This document shows, one piece after another, positions 1-9,798 of a stretch of 64,000 bases of DNA. A program made the translations under genes and the position numbers. The notes beneath the pieces were generated by a model. That model was not told the origin of the DNA and searched no databases. It was given only the letters and a program-made list of their open reading frames with translations. Source of the DNA: an uncultured archaeon (GTDB taxonomy: Archaea; Hadarchaeota; Hadarchaeia; Hadarchaeales; Hadarchaeaceae). The stretch lies in assembly GCA_937921735.1 (NCBI GenBank), contig CAKZTQ010000032.1, forward strand, positions 32,169-96,168. Reading direction: 5' to 3'. Every line of letters begins with the position of its first letter. The first letter of the stretch is position 1.

Positions 1-104
1 CCCGCGATCGAAACTTGGCCATCCTAATTCTTTAATGTTAGGTCGGCGCCGTGAACTAAAACTTTATGAAGCTGGAACTGACAACAAAAAATTGATTGGT
101 AAAT

Positions 105-1286
105 ATGCCGTTCGATTTCAGCTTCGAAGGTCTCCTAGCTTGGCTGGTGTTGATCCTCCTACTTAGCTTTATTACCATGTATCTCATGCCGTACCAGTTT
201 ACTTTCCAGACCCGTTTGATGATAGGGCAGGTGCGCAAGTCGTTGAGCCAGCTCGAGGAATGGGCAAAGGAGGGAAGGAGGATCGCGTTGAGCACGATTA
301 CCAAGCATGGCCGAACCAAGCGAGATATCGAGAAGGAGTTCGACGATTTCCTCGAATTCTTCACCATAGAGCCAGTCAGCGATGACCCGGCGGGGGTACT
401 TCGGAGGCTGGAGCACGTGCTCGACGTGCGGAAGAAGCGCTTCGAGGGGATGGTCGCCCGCTTCGCCCCCAACGCTGATCCCGAGACCGCGGCGAACCTC
501 GAGATGACTATCGAGGGAGCGATGGCGAGCAACTTGGTCTTCCGCTTGGTGCGCCACTACATGTTGCTCGCGGAGAAGACCAAGAGCTATCAGCTGATAA
601 TGGCCCTCCAGATGCAGATGCCCATCCTAAAGGAGTACGCCAAGGCCTTCCTCGACGCTACTAAGGCCTTCGCCGAAGGGAAGCCGATCGGCGACGGCGT
701 TGGCGCGATGGTGGCGACCAAGTTGGCAGGCGGCGCGAGCTGGAGGGAGCTCGTGGAGGACACCGTGTACGCGGAGACGAAATTCGACGGGCGAAAGCTG
801 ATAGTGGTCAAGGCAAAGGGTCCGGGAGGCAGGGTCGGCAAGCCCGGTGAGCTCATTAAGCGTTTGATGGAGAGGAGGAAGGTGGACAGGATCATAATGA
901 TCGACGCCGGGCTGAAGCTTGAAGGCGAGGAGAGCGGTCACGTCATCGAAGGCGTCGGCGCTGCGATAGGGGGCCCGCCGACCGAAAAGTACAAGATAGA
1001 GGAGATCGCGGTCAAGAAAGGCGTGCCCGTCGATGCCATAATCGTCAAGGAGTCATTCAAGGAGGCCATCACGCCCCTCAACAAGCGCTTGGCGAAGGCG
1101 GTCGACGCCACCGTCGAGCGGGTTAAGCAGGCCATCCGAGAGCGCACCAAGCCGGGCGAGGTGGTGATCGTAGCCGGTATAGGCAACACTATAGGAATAG
1201 GCCAAAACCCCGAGGAGCTGCCTAAGGATTTCCCTGAGCCTAAAGAGGAAAAGGGGATAGAGTCCGACAAGCTGCTCTTTCGATAG
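105..1286 (+). CDS. DUF1512-family archaeal membrane-anchored protein
   Basis: Conserved archaeal protein of unknown function that I match to the DUF1512 family. An N-terminal hydrophobic segment (about residues 8-28) should anchor it in the membrane. The rest is a soluble, charged cytoplasmic part with a C-terminal glycine-rich stretch (VAGIGNTIGIGQ) that resembles a nucleotide- or phosphate-binding loop. The ATG at 105 is preferred over the TTG at 96 because it directly precedes the hydrophobic segment. An AT-rich TATA-like stretch lies near 60-67. The gene stands alone, followed 68 bases later by EF-2 on the same strand. The family match is from memory of its pattern; the biochemical role is unknown. 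Confidence 0.75.
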   Translation: MPFDFSFEGLLAWLVLILLLSFITMYLMPYQFTFQTRLMIGQVRKSLSQLEEWAKEGRRIALSTITKHGRTKRDIEKEFDDFLEFFTIEPVSDDPAGVLRRLEHVLDVRKKRFEGMVARFAPNADPETAANLEMTIEGAMASNLVFRLVRHYMLLAEKTKSYQLIMALQMQMPILKEYAKAFLDATKAFAEGKPIGDGVGAMVATKLAGGASWRELVEDTVYAETKFDGRKLIVVKAKGPGGRVGKPGELIKRLMERRKVDRIIMIDAGLKLEGEESGHVIEGVGAAIGGPPTEKYKIEEIAVKKGVPVDAIIVKESFKEAITPLNKRLAKAVDATVERVKQAIRERTKPGEVVIVAGIGNTIGIGQNPEELPKDFPEPKEEKGIESDKLLFR

Positions 1287-1354
1287 GTTTTAATATCCTG
1301 CGGTTATTTTTTACCGATAAATCTCATAACATAAGTCAGACACGAGGGAAAGGC

Positions 1355-3541
1355 ATGAGGCGCTACAAGCACCTTGCGGACGTTCAAAAGCTGATGTGGC
1401 AGCTGGAGCAGATACGCAACATAGGCATAGTGGCCCATGTCGATCACGGCAAGACCACGTTGACGGACAGCTTGGTCGCAGCCTCCGGCATCATAAGTTT
1501 CGAGCTCGCCGGCGAGCAGTTGTTCACCGATTTTCTGGAGATCGAGCAACAGCGAGGCATCACGATCCAGACATCCGCGGTGAGCCTCGCCCACACCTAC
1601 GAAGGGAAGGAGTACCTGATCAACTTGCTCGACACGCCTGGCCACGTGGACTTCAGCGGGGACGTGACCAGAGCCCTGCGCGCCATAGATGGTGTCATCG
1701 TCGTCGTCGATGCCGTCGAGGGGGTCATGGTGCAGACGGAGACCGTGCTGCGCCAAGCCCTGCGAGAGCGAGCGCGTCCAGTACTTTTTATCAACAAGGT
1801 CGACCGGCTAATAGACGAACTCAAGCTCACGCCAGAAGGCATGCAGGAGCGCTTCATCAAGATCATAACCAAGTTCAACCAGCTCATACGCAGGTATGCA
1901 CCGCCTGACGTCGCTGAGCGATGGCAGGTGAGCGTCGAGGCCGGTTCCGTTGCGTTTGGCTCGGCTAAGGAAAAATGGGCGCTGTCAATAACGCAGATGA
2001 AGAAGAAGAACATCACTTTCAAGGATATCATAGAAGCGTACAGGAAAGGGGAACAGGCGAGGTTGGCCGAGGAAAGCCCGCTCTACGAGGTCATCCTCGA
2101 CATGGTAGTTAAACACCTGCCCGATCCGAAGCAGGCGCAGTCCGATAGGATACCTGTCATATGGAAGGGCGAGATAAATAGCGAGCTCGGAAAGGACATG
2201 CTTACGTGCAACCCCAACGGCAAGATCTGCATGGTCATAACGGATATTATCGTGGACGAGCACGCCGGTGTGATATCCACGGGCAGGGTTTTCTCCGGCA
2301 CTTTGGAGAAGGGGAAGTCGGTTAGGCTGGTCGGCTTGGGTCAGGAGGCACGAATACAGCAGGTAGGCATTTACATGGGGCCAGATCGGATAATCGTGGA
2401 CAAAGTGCCCGCGGGGAACATAGCCGCGATCGTTGGCATGAAGGAAGCGGTGGTCGGCGAGACGCTCATCGAGTCAGGAATTGAAGGGGCAGGATTTGAG
2501 GAGCTCAAATACGTAAGCGAGCCGGTCGTCACGGTGGCGGTCGAGCCCAAGAACTTCCAAGACTTGCCTAGGTTGATCACCGCGCTGAAGAACATCTCGC
2601 GCGAGGACCCCAACGTCCACGTCAAGATCAACGAGGAAACCGGCGAATACCTCGTGTCCGGCATGGGCGAGTTACACTTGGAGATAGTCGAATACAAACT
2701 TAAGGAGGCCGGGCTTGAGGTCAAGACCTCCGAACCGATCGTGGTCTACCGGGAAACTGTCACGGGCAAGGCCGGGCCCGTGGAGGGCAAGTCGCCGAAT
2801 AGGCACAACAGATTTTTGATCTCCGTGGAGCCGCTCGAACCTGAGGTGATCAAGGCGATCGAGGAGGGCAAGGTCAACATGAAGCAAGATCGCAAGGAGC
2901 GCGCGAACGTGCTGCGGGGGCTCGGATGGGACACGGACGCCGCTAGGGGGGTCGTGACGATAGTCGGGCCGAACATCCTAACCGATGTCACGAAGGGGGT
3001 GCAGTACATGAGGGAGGTCGAGGACTACGTCATCGAGGCCTTTACAGAGGTGGTGAACGAAGGGCCGTTGATGCGGGAACCCATGCGAGGGTTGAAGGTG
3101 CTGATCGTGGACGCGATGCTTCACGAGGACTCGGTCCACCGCGGTCCGGCACAGATAATCCCCGCGGTCAGGCGAGCGATTCAGGCGGCGGTCCTGATGG
3201 CTAAACCACAGGTGCTCGAACCTATCCTCAGGTTGGAGGTCCGCGTGCCCCAAGAGTTCTTGGGTAGCTGTACCAAGGTAATCCAAGGTCGACGTGGACG
3301 CATCATCTCCATGGAATCCGAGGAGGATATCGCCGTGGTTAAAGCGCTGTTGCCCGTGGCGAACTCCTTTGGGCTTGCGGCCGAAATGCGATCGGAGACG
3401 GAAGGGCGGGCAATATGGGGCACGGAGTTTGAGAAGTTTGACCCCATACCCAGAGAACTGCAGGAGCAGACGATCTTGGAGACCCGCAAGCGCAAGGGTC
3501 TCAAGCCGGAGCCACCCAAGCCCGAGGACTTTTTAGATTAG
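1355..3541 (+). CDS. fusA: Translation elongation factor aEF-2
   Basis: GTPase that translocates tRNA and mRNA through the ribosome. The G1 loop AHVDHGKT is at residues 27-34, the switch I region RGITIQTS around 67, G3 DTPGH at 93-97 and G4 NKVD near 148, so the GTPase site is intact. Domain IV holds the LHEDSVHRG motif that includes the histidine normally converted to diphthamide. At 728 residues it has the usual archaeal length. A short GAGGGA ribosome-binding sequence precedes the ATG. Its 3' end overlaps the convergent ksgA gene by about 40 bases. Confidence 0.97.
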   Translation: MRRYKHLADVQKLMWQLEQIRNIGIVAHVDHGKTTLTDSLVAASGIISFELAGEQLFTDFLEIEQQRGITIQTSAVSLAHTYEGKEYLINLLDTPGHVDFSGDVTRALRAIDGVIVVVDAVEGVMVQTETVLRQALRERARPVLFINKVDRLIDELKLTPEGMQERFIKIITKFNQLIRRYAPPDVAERWQVSVEAGSVAFGSAKEKWALSITQMKKKNITFKDIIEAYRKGEQARLAEESPLYEVILDMVVKHLPDPKQAQSDRIPVIWKGEINSELGKDMLTCNPNGKICMVITDIIVDEHAGVISTGRVFSGTLEKGKSVRLVGLGQEARIQQVGIYMGPDRIIVDKVPAGNIAAIVGMKEAVVGETLIESGIEGAGFEELKYVSEPVVTVAVEPKNFQDLPRLITALKNISREDPNVHVKINEETGEYLVSGMGELHLEIVEYKLKEAGLEVKTSEPIVVYRETVTGKAGPVEGKSPNRHNRFLISVEPLEPEVIKAIEEGKVNMKQDRKERANVLRGLGWDTDAARGVVTIVGPNILTDVTKGVQYMREVEDYVIEAFTEVVNEGPLMREPMRGLKVLIVDAMLHEDSVHRGPAQIIPAVRRAIQAAVLMAKPQVLEPILRLEVRVPQEFLGSCTKVIQGRRGRIISMESEEDIAVVKALLPVANSFGLAAEMRSETEGRAIWGTEFEKFDPIPRELQEQTILETRKRKGLKPEPPKPEDFLD

Positions 3542-4370
3542 ATGCGATGTAGTTCGAAATGGAGCCCAGCTCTTCGGGCGTGAGGTCCATCACCCTCCTG
3601 TTCGCTAGATCCTTTGGGATCGTCTCGTCCACGATCCTACGCCTTTCCGACTTAGGCTTTGGTTGTGGAAACACCTCATTAAACGAGTGAAATAGGGCAT
3701 TGCGCACCTTTTGCCGCTTGTGCTGGAACAACGCGCGGACTACATCGAAAAATAGGGCTTCATCGATTACGTAAAAGGGCGGACTTCGTGGCCTCAACCT
3801 CACCAACATGGACGAGACCTTTGGTCTTGGGAAAAATGCAGAAGGCTCGACCTCCTCCAACAACTCGACTTCCGCACGATAGTATACGCCAACCGTCAAA
3901 CGACCATAGTCCTTGGAGCCGGGTTTGGCGATTAGCCGTTGGGCGAACTCCTTTTGATACATCAAAACAGCAAGCTCGAAGTCATGCTCGAGCAATTTGA
4001 ACGTGATCTCGGACGATATCGCGTAGGGCAAGTTCGCGACTACCTTATTGAAAGGCGGAAGCTCCATCTGCAAGATGTCTGCGTTCACCAGATCCACATT
4101 CGCGAGGCCCTTCGCCTGCTCCCGAAGGACTCGGAACAGCTTCGCGTCCCGTTCCACCGCTATTACCTTCCCCGCACGTTCTGCGAGCAGCTTCGTCAAG
4201 TTCCCCATCCCCGCACCTATCTCGAGCACAAGATCGCGAGAAGAGACGCCCGCGTAATCGACCATCCTCCTTAACAAGCTAGGGTCGATCACGTGGATTT
4301 GACTGCCGCGTTTGTTTAACCTTATGCCATATCTTCGCAAGGTCACAAGCAACTGGTGCATGCGATCCAC
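3501..4370 (-). CDS. ksgA: rRNA adenine N6,N6-dimethyltransferase KsgA/Dim1
   Basis: Dimethylates two adjacent adenines near the 3' end of 16S rRNA during small-subunit maturation. The SAM-binding motif IGAGMGNLT is at residues 51-59 and the catalytic NLPY signature at 113-116. The C-terminal helical domain with the FFPRPKVSS segment is typical of the family. Length (289) is normal. A GTG start at 4370 is used here. A TATA-like TATAAAAAG sits only a few bases upstream, so the true start could be the ATG at 4361 or a later codon. Convergent overlap with EF-2. Confidence 0.95.
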   Translation of the reverse strand: MDRMHQLLVTLRRYGIRLNKRGSQIHVIDPSLLRRMVDYAGVSSRDLVLEIGAGMGNLTKLLAERAGKVIAVERDAKLFRVLREQAKGLANVDLVNADILQMELPPFNKVVANLPYAISSEITFKLLEHDFELAVLMYQKEFAQRLIAKPGSKDYGRLTVGVYYRAEVELLEEVEPSAFFPRPKVSSMLVRLRPRSPPFYVIDEALFFDVVRALFQHKRQKVRNALFHSFNEVFPQPKPKSERRRIVDETIPKDLANRRVMDLTPEELGSISNYIASNLKSPRAWVAPA

Positions 4371-4411
4371 GCTTTTTATAGTTCGACCCTAGGAAATAGA
4401 ATTAACGCCGG

Positions 4412-4774
4412 ATGTGCATGGTCTCCGAGGTCTTTTTGCGAAAAAGAAACGAACTGTTCAAAAAACTGAAGGAGGTCGGCTTACTGACGGATGAAGTCAG
4501 GCAGACGATCGTGGACACCTATGGTTCAAGGGGGAGAAAGGCCCTAGAGGTGATAGACAGGGGAGGTGTGGTAAAGCGAGGAAGGCGTTGGTTCGTACGC
4601 GGCAAAGGCGATGAGTACGAGGTGGTCCGAACTTACTGCACCTGCCGCGATTACGTCTTAAATGTGGTCACCGAAAAAGTAGACGTCGATATGTGCTACC
4701 ATGTGCTGGCGAAGGTGATATGCGAGATGTTGGACGCTTACTACATGGGTGGTGAGGGTGCGCCTAGTGATTAA
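4412..4774 (+). CDS. SWIM zinc-finger protein
   Basis: Small (120 residue) protein with a SWIM-type zinc motif: C76-x-C78 in TYCTCRD and C95-x-H97 in DMCYHVL. SWIM domains bind DNA or protein; archaeal stand-alone copies are uncharacterised. The N-terminal half is basic and helical, with a GRRWFV strand just before the zinc ligands. A TATA-like sequence near 4374-4382 suits a short-leader transcript. The 3' end overlaps the aspartate kinase start by 26 bases, so the two are probably co-transcribed, although no functional link is evident. Confidence 0.8.
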   Translation: MCMVSEVFLRKRNELFKKLKEVGLLTDEVRQTIVDTYGSRGRKALEVIDRGGVVKRGRRWFVRGKGDEYEVVRTYCTCRDYVLNVVTEKVDVDMCYHVLAKVICEMLDAYYMGGEGAPSD

Positions 4775-6176
4775 GTTCGGTGGGGTACCGGTCAAGGACG
4801 GCAGGAGCATTCGTAACGCCGCGCAGCTCGTCGTCGCCCGCTATCGAAGGGGAGACGAGGTGGTCGCCGTCGTCTCGGCCATGGCAGGCATCACAGACGA
4901 GCTAGTAGCAATAGCTCATCGCTTGCTCGAGCCCGGGACGAACGCCGAGCAATTGATCTCCGACTTCATGGACCGTATTTCGGGTAGGCATCTACAAGCT
5001 TGTAAAGATGCCATCGATGATGAGGCCACGTTGAGTCGTACTTCCAGGGCGGTGGAGAACGCACTCGAAAACTTGGAGAGGGTCCTGACGGGCGTAGCGT
5101 ATTTGGGCGAGCTCTCGCCCCGATCGCAGGATTTAATAATGTCCTTTGGCGAACGCCTTTCGGCGCCGATTCTAGCAGGCGCGATCCAATCGCTCGGGGT
5201 TCCCGCTCGTTACTTAACCGGCTTCGAGGCCGGCATCGTAACCGATAACCGCCACACCGAGGCCAGGCCCATTTTTGAGCTGACCCGAAAGCTCGTACGG
5301 CAGCGGTTGGGCAAGCTGTTGGCAGCCCGAAAGGTCCCGGTGGTGGCTGGCTTCATAGCTGGTACGGAAGACGGCATCGTGACGACGCTTGGGCGAGGAG
5401 GCTCGGATTACTCCGCTTCCATCATAGGTGCCTCAATAGGGGCCGACGAAATATGGGTGATGACGGATGTCGACGGCATCATGACCGCAGATCCGAGGGT
5501 CGAACCCGACGCTAAGGTGATAGACACCATCTCCTATCTTGAGGCCACCGAGCTGGCATATTTCGGAGCCAAAGTGCTACACCCGAAGACCATCGAGCCA
5601 GCGATGGAGCTGGACATCCCCGTTCGCGTGCGCAGCGCGTTCAACCTCTCCCATCCAGGGACGGTGATAGTCAGGAAGCCGAGAAAGGTGAAAAACACGG
5701 TGAAGGCCATCACAATGAGCAAGGAGGTGGCGGTGATAACGGTCGGTGGTCCGGGCATGATCGGGATGCCAGGAGTGGCCGCCGCGGTGCTCGACATTTT
5801 GGCTAGGGCGAATATCAAGGTTTTAATGATATCTCAAAGTTCTTCGCAAGCAAACATAAGCTTCGTCGTCCCCAGGGCCGAGCTGGAGGCCGCGTTGAAG
5901 GCGTTACGCGTCGAGTTCGCCGAGCGCCGCATCGACTGGCGCATAGACTACGATCGAAACGCTAGCATCATCGCCACCGTGGGCGCTGGCATGAAGGGTA
6001 CCCCTGGCGTGGCCGCGCGGGTCTTCGGGACGATGGGCCGCGAGAACATAAACATAATCATGATAGCCCAAGGCTCATCTGAACTGAACATATCGTTCGT
6101 GGTCGCCGAAGAAGATGCTATAAAGGCTGTGCGTGCCCTGCACGCCGAGTTCGGGTTGGGTCGAGGACCCCGCTGA
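4749..6176 (+). CDS. lysC: Aspartate kinase
   Basis: Phosphorylates aspartate, the first step toward lysine, threonine and methionine. The N-terminal amino-acid kinase domain begins with KFGG at residues 9-12; the family's usual KFGGTSV reads KFGGVPV here. The GRGGSDYSA segment and the TDVDGI nucleotide-site motif are present. Two ACT-type regulatory repeats follow (about 315-390 and 395-470), each with a GxPG turn and an IxMIxQxSS/GSS segment, so allosteric control by an end product is likely. The GTG start lies inside the preceding SWIM gene. Length 475 is typical. Confidence 0.95.
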   Translation: MVRVRLVIKFGGVPVKDGRSIRNAAQLVVARYRRGDEVVAVVSAMAGITDELVAIAHRLLEPGTNAEQLISDFMDRISGRHLQACKDAIDDEATLSRTSRAVENALENLERVLTGVAYLGELSPRSQDLIMSFGERLSAPILAGAIQSLGVPARYLTGFEAGIVTDNRHTEARPIFELTRKLVRQRLGKLLAARKVPVVAGFIAGTEDGIVTTLGRGGSDYSASIIGASIGADEIWVMTDVDGIMTADPRVEPDAKVIDTISYLEATELAYFGAKVLHPKTIEPAMELDIPVRVRSAFNLSHPGTVIVRKPRKVKNTVKAITMSKEVAVITVGGPGMIGMPGVAAAVLDILARANIKVLMISQSSSQANISFVVPRAELEAALKALRVEFAERRIDWRIDYDRNASIIATVGAGMKGTPGVAARVFGTMGRENINIIMIAQGSSELNISFVVAEEDAIKAVRALHAEFGLGRGPR

Positions 6177-6177
6177 T

Positions 6178-6444
6178 TTAAGGGAGGAAGGATTCCTTTC
6201 TGGAATCGGGTATTCGCCTGCTGAGCAATTGCCCGCAGCGATCGCACTTGAGGAGTACCCAAGTCCCCCGTCTTTCGATGGGTTCCATAGATCTCCCACA
6301 GCACCGTGGGGCGGTGCTGCCGTCTAGCCCCTTTGCTCGTAGACGGTCCGTCAAGCGCTCTCGCATCGCCTTAGTCTGCAGTCTCCATAAAGCGTAGCCT
6401 GCGGCGGCTATGGAAAGAATTCCTATCCCCAGCTCGATGAGCAT
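6178..6444 (-). CDS. Small membrane-anchored zinc-ribbon protein
   Basis: An 88-residue protein with one N-terminal transmembrane helix (about residues 2-21), a basic linker, and a ribbon-like pair of cysteine knuckles (RCCGRSM at 47-53 and KCDRCG at 67-72). I do not recognise a named family. The layout suggests a metal-binding domain held at the cytoplasmic membrane face. It is convergent with aspartate kinase, with one base between them. Reality is supported by the membrane/zinc architecture and the tight fit between genes. Confidence 0.6.
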   Translation of the reverse strand: MLIELGIGILSIAAAGYALWRLQTKAMRERLTDRLRAKGLDGSTAPRCCGRSMEPIERRGTWVLLKCDRCGQLLSRRIPDSRKESFLP

Positions 6445-6502
6445 CCTCCTCCCGCTCCTCCGTTTTTTATTTTTCCTTTAAGGGGAAAAATATTTTTCGC
6501 TT

Positions 6503-7183
6503 TTATTCAAACCGGGGCAAGTGGCGCTTTTGTTCATCTGAAGGGTAAAAACAAAGGTCACGGATCGGGCAATTTCCACATAAGGGTGCACGCGCGCGGC
6601 AGTACCGCCGGCCGTGTTGTATCAGCAGGATGTGCGCCTCCCCCCTGCGGCCGCTCGGGACGAGGGCTTCAAGCTTCGCCCTGACCTCTTCATAGCCATC
6701 CCCGGCGCTCGTGAAACCGAGCCTTTCCGATATCCTGAAGATATGGGTGTCGATCGGCAGCACATCGCGCCCTCCCGCGAACAGCAAAACGCAATCGGCA
6801 GTTTTGAACCCCACGCCAGGTAATGCCAAAAGCTCTCGCCGCGCTTCTTCAACGGGTTTGCGGATAACCTTTCGGAGATCGCCGCCATATTTCTCGCAAA
6901 CGATTTGAGCTATCTGCTTCAACCGCGCGGACTTCATTTGGTGAAGGCCGGCCGGTTCTATCAAACGTTGGATCTCCTTTGGGTCGGCTTGGGCTAGTTC
7001 TTCAGGCTTTTTAAACTTCTGCATCAAGCGATCGAACGCCAGTTTGGTGTTGCGCCAGTTGGTATTCTGTGACAGCACCGTCTGCACGAGTACTTCAAAT
7101 GGGTTCTTGCTTCGATATTTCCAGAGCTGGAACTCCGCGCTCAGGCGGTTGAGTATTTCGATGATTCGCCAGCGATCGTCCAT
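6503..7183 (-). CDS. nth: Endonuclease III (DNA glycosylase/AP lyase)
   Basis: Base-excision repair enzyme that removes oxidised pyrimidines and cleaves the AP site. The helix-hairpin-helix motif LPGVGFKTAD carries the catalytic lysine and the following PIDTH carries the catalytic aspartate. The C-terminal iron-sulphur loop has cysteines at 195, 202, 205 and 211 with the exact C-x6-C-x2-C-x5-C spacing. Length 226 is typical. Transcribed alone, divergent from the small membrane gene at 7277. Confidence 0.95.
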   Translation of the reverse strand: MDDRWRIIEILNRLSAEFQLWKYRSKNPFEVLVQTVLSQNTNWRNTKLAFDRLMQKFKKPEELAQADPKEIQRLIEPAGLHQMKSARLKQIAQIVCEKYGGDLRKVIRKPVEEARRELLALPGVGFKTADCVLLFAGGRDVLPIDTHIFRISERLGFTSAGDGYEEVRAKLEALVPSGRRGEAHILLIQHGRRYCRARAPLCGNCPIRDLCFYPSDEQKRHLPRFE

Positions 7184-7276
7184 GGGCGGCCCTCAGCGAT
7201 GTCGGATATTCGTCATTCCGCTACCCTTACCTCTTAAATTTTGGAGCTAGTTTATCATTTTTGGGATGAGGTGAAC

Positions 7277-7669
7277 ATGGGGTTGACTTATGTCGTTTAC
7301 CTTATGCTCATCTTGGGTTCCTTCACCTTCGGGTTTGAAGCCCTTCTCCTCGGCTTGGGAGGGCGGCTTTTCGTGCTTTATCGCGAAAATCGCTCGCGCA
7401 CGCTCAAGCTGGCGTTATCGCTTGGGCTAGCGATAACATGTTTGTCGATCGCCATCTCGAGCCTACTCGGCTTACAGCTCATACACTTATGCGCATCCGT
7501 GCTCGCGTGCACGCTGCTCTTGAGTTTGATCGTCGGGCGTTGTAAGAAATTCGTAAAAACACCGCTGCCCGTGCCTCCACCCATTGCAGACGATGAAATT
7601 AAAAAGATGCTTAATAAGCACGGCCTGTGCGAATTCAAGGAGGAAGACGAAGCCAGTAGCAAGAGCTAG
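7277..7669 (+). CDS. Hypothetical membrane protein
   Basis: Predicted 130-residue protein with about three transmembrane helices (roughly residues 5-28, 43-62 and 66-85) and a charged cytoplasmic tail after a proline-rich linker (PLPVPPP). The ATG at 7277 is chosen over an in-frame upstream codon at 7241 because a GAGGTGA ribosome-binding site lies just before it and the upstream residues are not hydrophobic. No family recognised. A small hairpin (arms 7696-7701 and 7713-7718, TTCCCC/GGGGAA) followed by a T run lies just downstream and could end this transcript. Confidence 0.6.
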   Translation: MGLTYVVYLMLILGSFTFGFEALLLGLGGRLFVLYRENRSRTLKLALSLGLAITCLSIAISSLLGLQLIHLCASVLACTLLLSLIVGRCKKFVKTPLPVPPPIADDEIKKMLNKHGLCEFKEEDEASSKS

Positions 7670-7765
7670 TTTTCCGCGCCCCTTGTGGTTTGGCTTCCCC
7701 TGTCGCAGGGTGGGGAAAATTTTTTAAACAACAAAAGAGTTTAGTGTGGATACCAAGGGATCATC

Positions 7766-9757
7766 ATGGAGCAAAAGCATGGGAAGATCGCGGAGCCTAT
7801 TAAATGGGTCGTAGAGGATCCTGAACGCAAGGAGGTTTGGTGGCCTTCCCCGGAGCTCAAGAAAAGGGCTTGGGTAAGCGATGAGTCGATATATGAACAG
7901 TCCGGGAAGGACCCGATCGCTTTTTGGGCCGCCCTGGCCCGGGAGGGGCTGCACTGGTTCAAGGAATGGGACAAGACCTACGAACAGGACCCGCCATATT
8001 TCAGATGGTTCATCGGTGGAAAGATAAACGCCTCGTACAACGCCGTCGATAGGCACATAAGCACCGAGAAGAGGTACAAGGCAGCGATTATATGGGAACC
8101 CGAGCCCCTCGACGAGCCGGCTAGGGTGTTGACGTACTATGATCTCTATCGTGAGATCAACAAGTTCGCGAACGCCTTGAAATCGTTAGGCGTCGGGAAG
8201 GGCGACAGGGTAGGCATCTACCTGCCCATGATACCCGAAGTTCAAATCGCCATGCTCGCGTGCGCCCGCATAGGAGCTATACACAGCGTCGTCTTCTCGG
8301 CCTTCAGCGCCGACTCCTTGAGGTCTAGGTTGATGGACGCCGAGGCCAAGGTCCTCATCACCGCAGACGGCTATTACCGACGTGGTAAGATCATCAACTT
8401 GAAGGCGGAGGCTGATGAGGGGATAAAGGGAACCACCGTGGAAAAGGTCGTTGTTGTGAAGAGGGCGGGCCTCAACGTTCCGATGCTTGAGGGCAGGGAT
8501 CTTTGGTGGCACGAGTTGATGAAGGGGGCCGCTGCTTATTGCGAACCGGAGCCAATGGATAGCGAGGATACATTATTTATACTCTACACGAGCGGCACCA
8601 CGGGCAAGCCCAAGGGTGTGGTCCACACCACCGGTGGGTACCTTACCCAAGCTTACTGGACGACTAAGTGGGACTTCGATATCCACGACGATGACTTGTT
8701 CTGGTGCACTGCGGACATAGGGTGGATCACCGGCCACACCTACGCTTGCTATGGTCCCCTCCTGCTTGGTGCCACGATGCTCATGTACGAGGGAGCTCCC
8801 GACTACCCTGAGCCAGATAGATGGTGGGCGATAATCGAGAAGTACGGCGTAAGTATATTTTACACCGCCCCGACGGCGATAAGGATGTTCGTGAAGTACG
8901 GCGAGGAGTGGCCGAGGAAGCATGACCTCAGCAGCTTGAGGATACTGGGCACGGTAGGCGAGCCAATAGACCGCGAGGCCTGGCTTTGGTACTTCTACAA
9001 CATAGGCGGTGGAAGGTGCCCGATCATCGACACGTGGTGGCAAACCGAGACAGGTGGAACGCTGATAAACTCTCTTCCAGGTATAGGCCCGTTTATCCCC
9101 ACGGTCGCCGGCAGGAGCTTTCCGGGCACTAGACACGTGGTGCTCGATGAGAACGGCAGGAGGGTGGGCGTGGGCGAGACGGGAAGTTTAGTCCAGCTGA
9201 GCCCGTTCGCGCCGGGGATGCTTAGGGGAATTTACAAGGACCCGGAGAGGTACAAGGAGCTTTACTTCAGTAAATACGGCGACGAGATTTATTACACCCA
9301 CGACGGGGCGAAAGTGTGGGATGAGACATATAATATCCGCTTGGGAGGCAGGGAGGATGACGTGATGAAGGTAGCCGGTCACAGACTGGCGACAGCAGAA
9401 GTGGAGACGGCGCTTACGGATCACGAGGCGGTCGCTGAAGCGGCGGTCGTTCCTGCCCCTCACGAGATCAAGGGAGAGGTGCCGGTGGCGTTCGTGGTGC
9501 TAAAGAAGGGCTGGGAACCATCGGAGGCGCTCGAGAAGGAGATAGTGGCCAAGGTAGTCAAGGCCATAGGTCCCACGGCTAAGCCCCAAGCGGTCTTCTT
9601 CGTGCACGATTTGCCCAAGACGAGGAGCGGCAAGATCATGCGGAGGATACTTAGGAGCTTGATGAAAGGCGAGCCCGTCGGAGATACCACAACGCTCATG
9701 AATCCAGAGGTCGTGGAGGAGTTAAAAGCGAGGGTCGCTGGAGCGGCTTCTAAATAA
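7766..9757 (+). CDS. acs: Acetyl-CoA synthetase (AMP-forming)
   Basis: Activates acetate with ATP and CoA, releasing AMP and pyrophosphate. The phosphate-binding loop [11 protein letters not shown], the [10 protein letters not shown] adenylate motif (its tryptophan marks the short acyl pocket typical of acetate enzymes), the hinge region and the C-terminal RSGKIMRR acetylation-site lysine motif are all present. Length 663 matches the family. A TATA-like ATTTTTTAAAC at 7719-7728 suits a promoter for the ATG at 7766. Its AMP product could feed the AMP salvage route represented elsewhere in this window. Confidence 0.97.
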   Translation: MEQKHGKIAEPIKWVVEDPERKEVWWPSPELKKRAWVSDESIYEQSGKDPIAFWAALAREGLHWFKEWDKTYEQDPPYFRWFIGGKINASYNAVDRHISTEKRYKAAIIWEPEPLDEPARVLTYYDLYREINKFANALKSLGVGKGDRVGIYLPMIPEVQIAMLACARIGAIHSVVFSAFSADSLRSRLMDAEAKVLITADGYYRRGKIINLKAEADEGIKGTTVEKVVVVKRAGLNVPMLEGRDLWWHELMKGAAAYCEPEPMDSEDTLFILYTSGTTGKPKGVVHTTGGYLTQAYWTTKWDFDIHDDDLFWCTADIGWITGHTYACYGPLLLGATMLMYEGAPDYPEPDRWWAIIEKYGVSIFYTAPTAIRMFVKYGEEWPRKHDLSSLRILGTVGEPIDREAWLWYFYNIGGGRCPIIDTWWQTETGGTLINSLPGIGPFIPTVAGRSFPGTRHVVLDENGRRVGVGETGSLVQLSPFAPGMLRGIYKDPERYKELYFSKYGDEIYYTHDGAKVWDETYNIRLGGREDDVMKVAGHRLATAEVETALTDHEAVAEAAVVPAPHEIKGEVPVAFVVLKKGWEPSEALEKEIVAKVVKAIGPTAKPQAVFFVHDLPKTRSGKIMRRILRSLMKGEPVGDTTTLMNPEVVEELKARVAGAASK

Positions 9758-9798
9758 TTTCGATGATTTACGGCTTGCTCAGCTCCAAAGCGGCGCTT